Shown one piece after another: positions 1-5,966 of a stretch of 21,342 nucleotides of DNA. How positions within the stretch are numbered: position 1 is the first letter of the stretch; each line of letters opens with the position of its first letter. A program made the position numbers and the translations under genes. The DNA is from a bacterium (lineage in GTDB: Bacteria > Patescibacteriota > Minisyncoccia > Portnoybacterales > JAGGTM01): NCBI GenBank assembly GCA_021163745.1, contig JAGGTM010000078.1:1-21342 (forward strand), written 5' to 3'. The notes beneath the pieces were generated by a model, which was not told where the DNA came from, ran no database searches, and was given only the letters and a program-made list of their open reading frames with translations.

Positions 1-2
1 AT

Positions 3-1649
3 ATGGAAAGGATTTTAAGTAAAAACAAAAAAGAAATTTTATTAGGAAACGAAGCAATTGTAAGAGGCGCACTAGAAGCAGGTGTAGAGTATGCCACTAC
101 TTACCCGGGGACTCCTGCTTCAGAAATTGGAGACACATTCTACAAAGTTCAAAGTTCAAAGTTCAAAGTTCAAAGTTTATATTTTGAATATGCTACCAAT
201 GAGAAAGTGGCCTTAGAATCAGCAATGGGGGCTAATTTTTCTGGAAGAAAGACGTTAGTTTCTATGAAACATTTTGGATTAAATGTCGCCTCTGACACTT
301 TTATTCCATTGGTTTATACGGATGTTTTAAAAGGAATGGTAATTGTGGTAGGAGATGACCCATCCTGTCACTCGTCTGTGCAATCTGAGCAAAATTCTAG
401 AGGATACTCTTATCTGGCTCATATCCCCACACTGGAACCATCTGATCCCCAGGAGTGTAAAGATTTTACAAAATTAGCATTTGAGATTTCAGAAAAATAC
501 AAAATTCCGGTGCTTGTAAGAATAACCACAAGAGTAGCTCACCAAAGAATGCCCGTTTATCTTGAAAAAATTTCTGTATCGTCCAGCCCATCATTTCAAT
601 CAAGTGCACTAAAAACTAAAGGGAGGTTCTCCTCTATGCCACCATCGCATACACTCGAAATGCACTCCCGTTTATTGGAAAAAATATCTAAAATTCAAAA
701 AGAAGTAGAAACAAGCGAAATAAATTTCCTCTCTTTTCCGAATAAAAAAGCAGATTTAGGAATTATAACCTCAGGAATATCATATCTTTATGTAATGGAA
801 GCACAAAGAATTTTAAATATCAACCTCCCTGTATTTAAATTAGGCTGGTTCTATCCATTGCCTTATAAAAAACTTAAGAATTTTATAAAGAATTGTAAAC
901 AAGTTTTAGTAGTAGAAGAATTAGAGCCATATTTAGAAAAAGAAATAAAACTAATTTCTTCTAATCCTTCTTGCGTTTTTGGAAAATCTCATTTACCGGA
1001 AGTTAGCGAACTTACACCAGAATATGTAATTTCGGCTATATCTAAAATTTTAAACATAAAAAGCCCGATTAACTATAAGAATCTAAACCTAACATCTTCC
1101 TCAAAAAGAACTCCAAAATTTTGTCAAGGATGCCCTTATTGGCTAACTTTAAAGGCATTAAAAGATATTACACCAAAAGATACTATATGGGGAGGAGATA
1201 TAGGATGCTATATGATGGCTTATTTTCCTCCCTTTGAAATGCAGGATTATTTATTCTCTATGGGTTCATCTGTGGGGATTTCTCATGGTATCTCCAAAAA
1301 TATAAATTTGAATAAGAAAAAACAAAAAGTTATTGCTTTAATTGGAGATTCTACTTTTTTTCATGCAGGAATTCCGGGGTTAATAAACTGCGCAGAAAAC
1401 AAATCAAATCCATTAATTATAATAATGGACAACAGAATTACTGCTATGACCGGCCATCAGCCCAGACCTGGATTGTACGGCAAACCAAATATAGAAGATT
1501 TAGTAAAAGCATGCGGAGTAAAATACATAAAAGTAATTGACCCAATCAATCAAGAAGAATTAAAAAACACCATTAAAGAATTTTTAGAAAAAAAAGAAGT
1601 TTCTGTAATTATAGCAAGAAGACCGTGCGCTTTTGTAAAAAATCACTAA
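3..1649 (+). CDS. iorA: Indolepyruvate:ferredoxin oxidoreductase alpha subunit, lacking the C-terminal ferredoxin domain
   Basis: TPP-dependent subunit that would oxidatively decarboxylate aryl-pyruvates to aryl-acetyl-CoA and pass electrons to ferredoxin. The N-terminal pyrimidine-binding-like domain begins GNEAIVRGALEAGVEYA and has YPGTPASEI. A CxGCP motif (C374, C377) precedes the TPP site (GDIGCY about 398-403, GDSTFFHAG from 448, MDN 475-477). The protein is 548 aa. Family members usually run past 600 aa and end in two [4Fe-4S] clusters. This one stops right after the conserved ARRPCAF, and its last codon and stop lie inside a palindromic repeat (1644-1722). Residues 48-59 (KVQSSKFKVQS) are encoded by a heptamer array at 144-178. 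The start lies 2 bases from the window edge, so upstream signals are not visible. iorB follows 79 bp later. Identity is secure; activity without its own clusters is uncertain. Confidence 0.93.
   Translation: MERILSKNKKEILLGNEAIVRGALEAGVEYATTYPGTPASEIGDTFYKVQSSKFKVQSLYFEYATNEKVALESAMGANFSGRKTLVSMKHFGLNVASDTFIPLVYTDVLKGMVIVVGDDPSCHSSVQSEQNSRGYSYLAHIPTLEPSDPQECKDFTKLAFEISEKYKIPVLVRITTRVAHQRMPVYLEKISVSSSPSFQSSALKTKGRFSSMPPSHTLEMHSRLLEKISKIQKEVETSEINFLSFPNKKADLGIITSGISYLYVMEAQRILNINLPVFKLGWFYPLPYKKLKNFIKNCKQVLVVEELEPYLEKEIKLISSNPSCVFGKSHLPEVSELTPEYVISAISKILNIKSPINYKNLNLTSSSKRTPKFCQGCPYWLTLKALKDITPKDTIWGGDIGCYMMAYFPPFEMQDYLFSMGSSVGISHGISKNINLNKKKQKVIALIGDSTFFHAGIPGLINCAENKSNPLIIIMDNRITAMTGHQPRPGLYGKPNIEDLVKACGVKYIKVIDPINQEELKNTIKEFLEKKEVSVIIARRPCAFVKNH
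144..178 (+). repeat. Heptamer array inside iorA
   Basis: Five tandem 7-mers: AAAGTTC four times, then AAAGTTT. Three units make 21 bases, so the frame cycles with a 7-residue period (KVQSSKF, KVQS). It falls in a surface-loop position just before the conserved FEYATNEKVALE segment. It has the same architecture as the arrays in cysS and recR: five units, with the last ending in T. Confidence 0.9.
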
Positions 1650-1722
1650 TTTGCGCTAATGTCCCGCTAATTTGCGCGAATAATATTAGCGTAAATTCGC
1701 GCTAAATTCGCGTAAATTAGTG
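1644..1722. repeat. Long imperfect palindrome spanning the iorA stop and the iorB leader
   Basis: The outer arms 1644-1656 and 1710-1722 are reverse complements with one mismatch (cactaatttgcgc / gcgtaaattagtg). Inside, variants of CTAATTTGCG and CGCGAATTTA recur, so most of the 79 bp can fold into one interrupted hairpin. The iorA stop codon lies in the left arm and the iorB ATG is 6 bases after the right arm. No T-run follows, so it does not look like an ordinary terminator. Confidence 0.75.
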
Positions 1723-1728
1723 AGCACA

Positions 1729-2304
1729 ATGAAATCAAATATTATAATTTGCGGAGTAGGAGGACAAGGAATAATTACTCTATTAAGAATTATAGCCCAG
1801 GCATCTCTGGAGGAAAATTTAAATGTGAGAACATCCGAACTGCATGGCCTTTCCCAAAGAGGAGGAAGCGTGGTAGTTCATATAAGAATTGGCTCAGAAG
1901 TTTTTTCTCCTTTGGTAATGCCAAATGAAGCTGATTTAATAATCGCTTTAGAAATTCAAGAATCTTTAAATGCTGTAAAATACGCAAATAAAAACACAAT
2001 TTTCTTAATAAATAACCATATTATTCCTATCCCGGACCAAAATCTTTCTGAAGGACAAATTAAAAAGGAATTAAACAAAATTTCCAAAAACATCTATTTG
2101 ATTGACGCGAATAAAATCATTGCCGAAAAATACAAAAATCCTGTTTTATCTGGAGTATTTCTTTTAGGAGCTGCGTGCAGTAAAAAATTTATTTCCCTTT
2201 CACCATCTTCATTTGAAAAAGCACTTGCGAAAATCATAAAACCACAATATATTGACTTAAACAAAAAAGCGTTTAAGTTTGGGTTGAAATTTAATCTCAT
2301 TTAA
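1729..2304 (+). CDS. iorB: Indolepyruvate:ferredoxin oxidoreductase beta subunit
   Basis: Partner subunit of IorA, belonging to the gamma-domain 2-oxoacid oxidoreductase fold. The N-terminus has the glycine-rich nucleotide-type motif CGVGGQGI (residues 8-15), followed by the family-typical SELHGLSQRGGSV and the PLVMPNEADLIIALE stretch. It is 191 aa from the ATG at 1729, which is normal for IorB. A GTG at 1720 in the same frame would add three residues, but ATG gives the usual short N-terminus before the glycine motif. No Shine-Dalgarno sequence precedes it, because the leader is the palindrome ending at 1722. It probably shares a transcript with iorA. Confidence 0.93.
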   Translation: MKSNIIICGVGGQGIITLLRIIAQASLEENLNVRTSELHGLSQRGGSVVVHIRIGSEVFSPLVMPNEADLIIALEIQESLNAVKYANKNTIFLINNHIIPIPDQNLSEGQIKKELNKISKNIYLIDANKIIAEKYKNPVLSGVFLLGAACSKKFISLSPSSFEKALAKIIKPQYIDLNKKAFKFGLKFNLI

Positions 2305-2330
2305 TTACTATTAAACCATAACTATGCAAT

Positions 2331-2430
2331 ATTCGTCCTAATTCGTCCGAACAGACGAACGGATTAGAATCCACTCGAACGAACGATTAGGATTCTAATC
2401 CCGTCTGTTAGACGAACAGATTATAACTCT
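2331..2430. repeat. Hairpin repeat between iorB and corA
   Basis: A perfect 12-bp stem pairs 2361-2372 (GGATTAGAATCC) with 2390-2401 (GGATTCTAATCC). It is extended outward by ACAGACG (2351-2357) with CGTCTGT (2402-2408). The flanks carry repeated ATTCGTCC and GACGAAC words. No T-run follows, so it is more like a palindromic repeat than a terminator. Confidence 0.7.
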
Positions 2431-2431
2431 G

Positions 2432-2463
2432 GTTTTCGCTAATTTAGGATAACTGGCGAAAAC
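2432..2463. repeat. Small hairpin just before corA
   Basis: GTTTTCGC (2432-2439) pairs with GCGAAAAC (2456-2463) around a 16-base loop. It ends 12 bases before the corA start codon and sits in the 5' leader, where a Shine-Dalgarno sequence would be expected but none is seen. Confidence 0.5.
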
Positions 2464-2475
2464 TAGATTACATTT

Positions 2476-3405
2476 ATGAGAAATATAATTACAACAAATA
2501 ATATCGTTTGGGTAGATATCTTAAATCCCAAAGAGAAAGATTTAGAATATCTCAAAGGAAAGTTTCATCTACATCCTAAAATAGCGCATCAATTTCTTCC
2601 TCCCATTCATAGACCAAAAATAGAAGAATATCCTATACCACAAAAAGCAATCCAGTTATTTTTAGTTTTGCATTTTCCTGTTTTTGATAAAAAAACAAGG
2701 TCAACCGAACCGATAGAATTAGATTTTATTGTTACTCCAGATTTCCTGATTACATCCCACACCAAACGAATTCCTGCATTAGAAATATTTTTCAATGATT
2801 GTAAATTTCAAAAATATTATCAAAATAGTTGTTTTAAAACCACCGGACATCTGTTATTCAACTTGTTGGACTTTCTCATCGATTCCTGTCTTCCTATGCT
2901 AGACCATATAGCAGAAAACATTGAAAACATTGAAAAACAAGTATTTCAAGGAAAAGAAAGAGAAATGCTTTCGGAAATTGCCGTAGTCAAGAAAGATATA
3001 ATTGATTTTAGAAGAGCAATAAAACCGCAAAAGTCGGTATTGGATTTGCTCTACAAAAAAGCAGAAAGATTATTTCGCAAAGAGTTAAAACCGCTAGCCC
3101 AAGAAGTAGTAGGATCCAATATAAGAGTATGGAATACTTTGGAAAATCATAAAGAATTAATTGAATCAATTGAACAGACTAATAATTCTCTGCTTTCCTA
3201 TAAAATCAGTGACATTGTAAAAATTCTAACAGTAATTTCATTCGTAACTTTCCCCTTATCGGTAATCGTAGGATTTTTTGGAATGAATGTATTTGGAAAA
3301 CTTCCTTCGTTGCAATGGAAATTTACATGGCTCGCTATCTTAATTTTTATGATAATATCTTCTCTTCTGATGCTATGGGTATTTAGGAGGAAGAAATGGA
3401 TATAA
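2476..3405 (+). CDS. corA: CorA-family divalent cation (Mg2+/Co2+) transporter
   Basis: Homopentameric inner-membrane channel for Mg2+ and similar ions. It has a long cytoplasmic N-terminal domain with helical, charged stretches (around 140-240), then two C-terminal membrane helices. The first (about 245-268) ends in the signature GMN at residues 269-271 (GFFGMNVFG), the selectivity loop. The second spans about 281-303 and is followed by a basic tail RRKKWI. At 309 aa it is typical of the family. The start is the first ATG of the frame and gives the normal N-terminus; no Shine-Dalgarno sequence is visible. The stop codon touches a strong hairpin (3405-3452). Confidence 0.93.
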   Translation: MRNIITTNNIVWVDILNPKEKDLEYLKGKFHLHPKIAHQFLPPIHRPKIEEYPIPQKAIQLFLVLHFPVFDKKTRSTEPIELDFIVTPDFLITSHTKRIPALEIFFNDCKFQKYYQNSCFKTTGHLLFNLLDFLIDSCLPMLDHIAENIENIEKQVFQGKEREMLSEIAVVKKDIIDFRRAIKPQKSVLDLLYKKAERLFRKELKPLAQEVVGSNIRVWNTLENHKELIESIEQTNNSLLSYKISDIVKILTVISFVTFPLSVIVGFFGMNVFGKLPSLQWKFTWLAILIFMIISSLLMLWVFRRKKWI

Positions 3406-3452
3406 CCCAGCCTCACACTTTGGGCTATATAGCCCACAGTGTGAGGCTGGGT
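3405..3452. repeat. Stop-adjacent hairpin element after corA
   Basis: A perfect 15-bp outer stem pairs 3405-3419 with 3438-3452 (ACCCAGCCTCACACT / AGTGTGAGGCTGGGT). Inside is the palindrome GGGCTATATAGCCC (3422-3435). The last A of the corA TAA is the first base of the element. It is followed not by a T-run but by the heptamer array starting at 3453. It could still slow or end transcription. Confidence 0.85.
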
Positions 3453-3522
3453 AAATTTCAAAATTCAAAATCCTAAATCCTAAATAAATTACAATGACCA
3501 AAATTCAAAATTCAAAACAATA
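3453..3522 (+). repeat. Left heptamer array bracketing the four-helix-bundle gene
   Basis: About ten 7-base units in one register (AAATTTC, AAAATTC, AAAATCC, TAAATCC, ... AATTCAA, AATTCAA). The gene's ATG (3494) lies inside the array, so residues 1-9 (MTKIQNSKQ) are array-encoded. It is opposite in orientation to the right array at 3857-3926. Confidence 0.85.
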
Positions 3523-3856
3523 CGATTTAGAAGAAAGAACACTTGAGTTTGGAAAGAAAATCATTAGATTGTGCAAGACCCTTTCTAAAAATACCATAAA
3601 TTTTAGATTGATTGACCAAGTTATTCGTTCAGGAACATCAATGGGTGCTAATTATAGAGAAGCTAATGAAACAGAAACTAAAAAGGATTTTAGATTTAGA
3701 ATCAGAATCTGCAGGAAAGAAGGTAAAGAGACTATTTATTGGTTAAATCTAATCCTAGAAGCAAATCCAGAATTCAAGCAGAGAATAGAACCTTTATTGC
3801 AAGAAGCAATGGAGTTAGTAAAAATCTTCGCTTCTATATTAGAGAAGTCAAGATAG
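3494..3856 (+). CDS. Four-helix-bundle protein of the S23 / 23S rRNA intervening-sequence family
   Basis: A 120-aa, all-helical protein. The segments LEERTLEFGKKIIRLCKTL, LIDQVIRSGTSMGANYREA and the central DFRFRIRICRKEGKETIYWL are typical of the S23 family. In spirochaetes and Coxiella that family is encoded within hairpin-forming intervening sequences of 23S rRNA genes. The fold resembles the accessory Avd protein of diversity-generating retroelements, but no reverse transcriptase or variable repeat is present here. Biochemical function is not established for free-standing copies. The start ATG sits in a heptamer array and has no Shine-Dalgarno sequence. Equal-length arrays of opposite orientation flank the gene, giving it the outline of a small mobile or IVS-like unit between corA and cysS. 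Confidence 0.85.
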   Translation: MTKIQNSKQYDLEERTLEFGKKIIRLCKTLSKNTINFRLIDQVIRSGTSMGANYREANETETKKDFRFRIRICRKEGKETIYWLNLILEANPEFKQRIEPLLQEAMELVKIFASILEKSR

Positions 3857-3926
3857 TTTTGAATTTCAAACATTTGAATTTTGATATTATTTAGAATTTG
3901 GAATTTTGAATTTTGAATTTTATCTA
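3857..3926 (-). repeat. Right heptamer array bracketing the four-helix-bundle gene
   Basis: Starts at the base after the TAG stop and runs as about ten 7-base units to the first base of the cysS ATG (TTTTGAA, TTTCAAA, CATTTGA ... TTGAATT, TTGAATT, TTATCTA). The unit is the reverse complement of the left array's unit, so the two arrays could pair in RNA or single-stranded DNA. Confidence 0.85.
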
Positions 3927-5320
3927 TGAAGTTTTACAATACTCTTTCTCGAAAAATTGAAAATTTTAAGCCAATTAAAGATAAAAAAGTGGGAATGTAT
4001 ACTTGTGGGCCTACTGTGTATTATTATGCTCATTTAGGAAATCTTAGAACTTATATTTTTGAAGATATTCTTAAAAGAGTGTTAGAATACAACAATTATA
4101 AGGTAAAGCATATAATGAATATAACCGATGTTGGACACTTAACTTCTGATGCAGACACCGGAGAAGATAAGATAGAAAAACAGGCGAAGAAACAGAAAAA
4201 AAGCGCGTATCAAATTGCGGAATTCTATACCAAGGCATTTAAAAAAGATTTGGAAAGATTAAACATAAAAAAACCAACCGTTTGGGTTAAGGCAACGCGA
4301 ACTATAAAAGAACAAATAAAATTAATACAACTTTTAGAAAAAAAAGGGTTTACCTATAGGATTTCTGACGGGATTTATTTTGACACCTCTCGTTTAAAAA
4401 CCTACGGCCGGCTTTGGCCTAAAAAAATGAAACTAAAAGAAGGAGCAAGAGTAGAAAAAGTAAAAGACAAAAAAAATCCTACTGATTTTGCTCTATGGAA
4501 ATTCTCTCCGAAAGGAGTAAAAAGACAAATGGAATGGAATTCCCCTTGGGGAAAGGGATTTCCGGGCTGGCATACAGAATGTGTTGTAATGAGTATCAAA
4601 TATTTGGGAATTCCGTTTGATATCCATTGCGGCGGAGTTGACCATATATTAATTCATCATACCAATGAAATTGCCCAGGCAGAAGCGGCTTATGGAAAAA
4701 TTTTGGCAAATTACTGGTTACACGGAGAATTTCTTATCTTGAAAAAAAAGAAGAGAATGGGAAAATCGGAAGGAAATGTTGTTATTCTAGATGATTTAAT
4801 TAAAAACGGAATAAATCCTCTTGCCTATCGTTATTTATGTCTAACTTCTCATTACAGAAGTCCATTATTTTTTTCTTCAAAAGCACTTTCTGCTTCTCAA
4901 AATGCTCTGAAAAAATTGTATGAGAAAATTCTAAAACTTAAACATCAAACATCAAACATCAAACATCAAACATTTGTTAAATATCAAAAGAAATTTCTAA
5001 AACTTATCAATACCGACCTTAATATACCAAAGGCGCTGGCATTAATGTGGAAAGTTATTGAGGATAAAAAAATTTCTGATTCAGAAAAATATGCTTTAGT
5101 GCTGGATTTTGATAAAATATTTGGCTTAAAGCTAAATAAAGTAAAAAAACCAAAAATACCTTTGGAGATTAAGAAAATGGTTCTGCTAAGAGAAAAATAT
5201 CGCAAACAAAAACAATGGGAAAAAGCAGATAAATTAAGAAAGAAAATTGAAGAAAAAGGATACAAAGTAGAAGACACCCAAAAAGGTCCTGAAATTTTCC
5301 CTCAGTCAATTTCTGTGTAA
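3926..5320 (+). CDS. cysS: Cysteinyl-tRNA synthetase
   Basis: Class I synthetase charging tRNA-Cys. The first zinc ligand is C27 in YTCGPTVY, and the HIGH-type motif is HLGN (36-39). GWHTEC gives C219, and CGGVDHILIHHTNEIAQ carries the remaining zinc-site histidine/glutamate region. The KMSKS loop reads RMGKSEGN (from 277), a slightly altered version that keeps the essential second Lys and the Ser. The C-terminal anticodon-binding region ends in a family-typical REKYRKQKQWEKADKLRKKIEEKGY segment. At 464 aa the length is normal. Residues 339-350 (KHQTSNIKHQT) are encoded by a heptamer array between the catalytic and helical domains. The ATG follows directly on a heptamer array and no Shine-Dalgarno sequence is seen. 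A bidirectional terminator lies about 95 bp downstream. Confidence 0.96.
   Translation: MKFYNTLSRKIENFKPIKDKKVGMYTCGPTVYYYAHLGNLRTYIFEDILKRVLEYNNYKVKHIMNITDVGHLTSDADTGEDKIEKQAKKQKKSAYQIAEFYTKAFKKDLERLNIKKPTVWVKATRTIKEQIKLIQLLEKKGFTYRISDGIYFDTSRLKTYGRLWPKKMKLKEGARVEKVKDKKNPTDFALWKFSPKGVKRQMEWNSPWGKGFPGWHTECVVMSIKYLGIPFDIHCGGVDHILIHHTNEIAQAEAAYGKILANYWLHGEFLILKKKKRMGKSEGNVVILDDLIKNGINPLAYRYLCLTSHYRSPLFFSSKALSASQNALKKLYEKILKLKHQTSNIKHQTFVKYQKKFLKLINTDLNIPKALALMWKVIEDKKISDSEKYALVLDFDKIFGLKLNKVKKPKIPLEIKKMVLLREKYRKQKQWEKADKLRKKIEEKGYKVEDTQKGPEIFPQSISV
4940..4974 (+). repeat. Heptamer array inside cysS
   Basis: Five units: AAACATC four times, then AAACATT. They translate in frame as a 7-residue cycle KHQTSNI. 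The same AAACATC unit forms intergenic arrays at 9619-9646 and an intragenic array in recR. Confidence 0.92.
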
Positions 5321-5414
5321 GCCCTATATCGCAAAGAGCTTAAAATGATGCTTCTGACTATAAATGCATTCCGGAGTTTTGCAGCCGTATTTTTTGTATA
5401 GTGTAGAACAAATT

Positions 5415-5441
5415 AAAAAGGCATTCAAAGAATGCCTTTTT
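5415..5441. terminator. Bidirectional terminator between cysS and the convergent small gene
   Basis: A perfect 12-bp stem AAAAAGGCATTC / GAATGCCTTTTT with an AAA loop has T-runs on both strands. It serves cysS on + and the gene at 5474-5869 on -. I see nothing else in 5321-5414. Confidence 0.9.
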
Positions 5442-5473
5442 ATATTTTTCTTAGAAGAATTTTTATTTTCTTT

Positions 5474-5869
5474 TTAATATTTTTGAGAACTACTTTTTTG
5501 TTTTTCTGCCGGTATGCCTTCCCTTAAATTTTCTTTTTCTTCCAAGGTAATTTTTTTTATCTCTTCCTGAAATTTATAGATCAACTCTTCTTCTTTTTCT
5601 GAAAGGGATTTCTCTATGTCTTTGATCTTTTTATATAGTTCACGTTTCCACTCCTTAAGCTCCTTTCTTATTTTCTTGTACCACTCACGTCCATCTCTAC
5701 ATTCTGTTTCCAATTTATCCAATCTATAACAGTCTTCTTCTCCGATACCTAACTCTTTCAGCGTTTCTTCTTCTTCTTCTGTTATCACCGGCATAACAGC
5801 ATCTATAACAGCATCTATTGTCTTTTTATTTCTATTCCTTTTTTTCCTTTTCTTTTTCTTCTTTCCCAT
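5474..5869 (-). CDS. Highly charged small protein of unknown function
   Basis: I do not recognise this 131-aa protein. It opens with a strongly basic run (MGKKKKKRKKRNRNKK) and continues with a short hydrophobic patch (TIDAVIDAVMPVI, 17-29). The rest is long, charged, probably coiled-coil helix rich in Lys and Glu (KIRKELKEWKRELYKKIKDIEKSLSEKEEELIYKF). No enzyme motif is visible. The basic head could bind nucleic acid or ribosomes, but that is inference. It is very likely a real gene. A near-perfect Shine-Dalgarno AGGAGGTG lies at 5874-5881, five bases from the ATG. A good promoter lies at 5899-5927 and a terminator at 5415-5441. It is divergent from dnaB with about 100 bp between them. Confidence 0.8.
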   Translation of the reverse strand: MGKKKKKRKKRNRNKKTIDAVIDAVMPVITEEEEETLKELGIGEEDCYRLDKLETECRDGREWYKKIRKELKEWKRELYKKIKDIEKSLSEKEEELIYKFQEEIKKITLEEKENLREGIPAEKQKSSSQKY

Positions 5870-5898
5870 TTTTCACCTCCTTTTTTTCTAATATATTT

Positions 5899-5927
5899 AA
5901 CATACCAAATATTTTAAACAAGGTCAA
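5899..5927 (-). promoter_or_regulatory. Promoter and strong RBS for the charged small protein
   Basis: On - the -35 TTGACC (5922-5927) and -10 TATGTT (5899-5904) are separated by 17 bases. Transcription would start about 25 bases before the start codon and include the consensus Shine-Dalgarno at 5874-5881. Confidence 0.65.
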
Positions 5928-5929
5928 GA

Positions 5930-5956
5930 TTGCCTAATAAAAATTAAAGATATAAT
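5930..5956 (+). promoter_or_regulatory. dnaB promoter predicting a nearly leaderless mRNA
   Basis: A perfect -10 TATAAT lies at 5951-5956, with a weak -35 (TTGCCT at 5930-5935, 15-base spacer). The expected start site is about 5963, only some 4 bases from the dnaB ATG at 5967. No Shine-Dalgarno sequence fits in between. Confidence 0.5.
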
Positions 5957-5966
5957 ATAATTATAT

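Noticed and set aside
600..680. Possible palindromic insertion in iorA around GGGAG...CTCCC
   Set aside because: The encoded peptide matches the family's normal RFxxMPPxxxxxHxxLLEKL segment, so nothing is inserted.
3405..3452. Ordinary Rho-independent terminator after corA
   Set aside because: The stem is strong but no T-run follows on either strand, so it is listed as a repeat element.
3198..3461. An 87-codon open frame on - opposite corA and its hairpin
   Set aside because: Antisense shadow of a well-conserved membrane-protein gene; there is no RBS or family resemblance.
3494..3856. Diversity-generating retroelement accessory gene (Avd-like)
   Set aside because: The fold is similar, but there is no reverse transcriptase, template repeat or variable repeat in the window.
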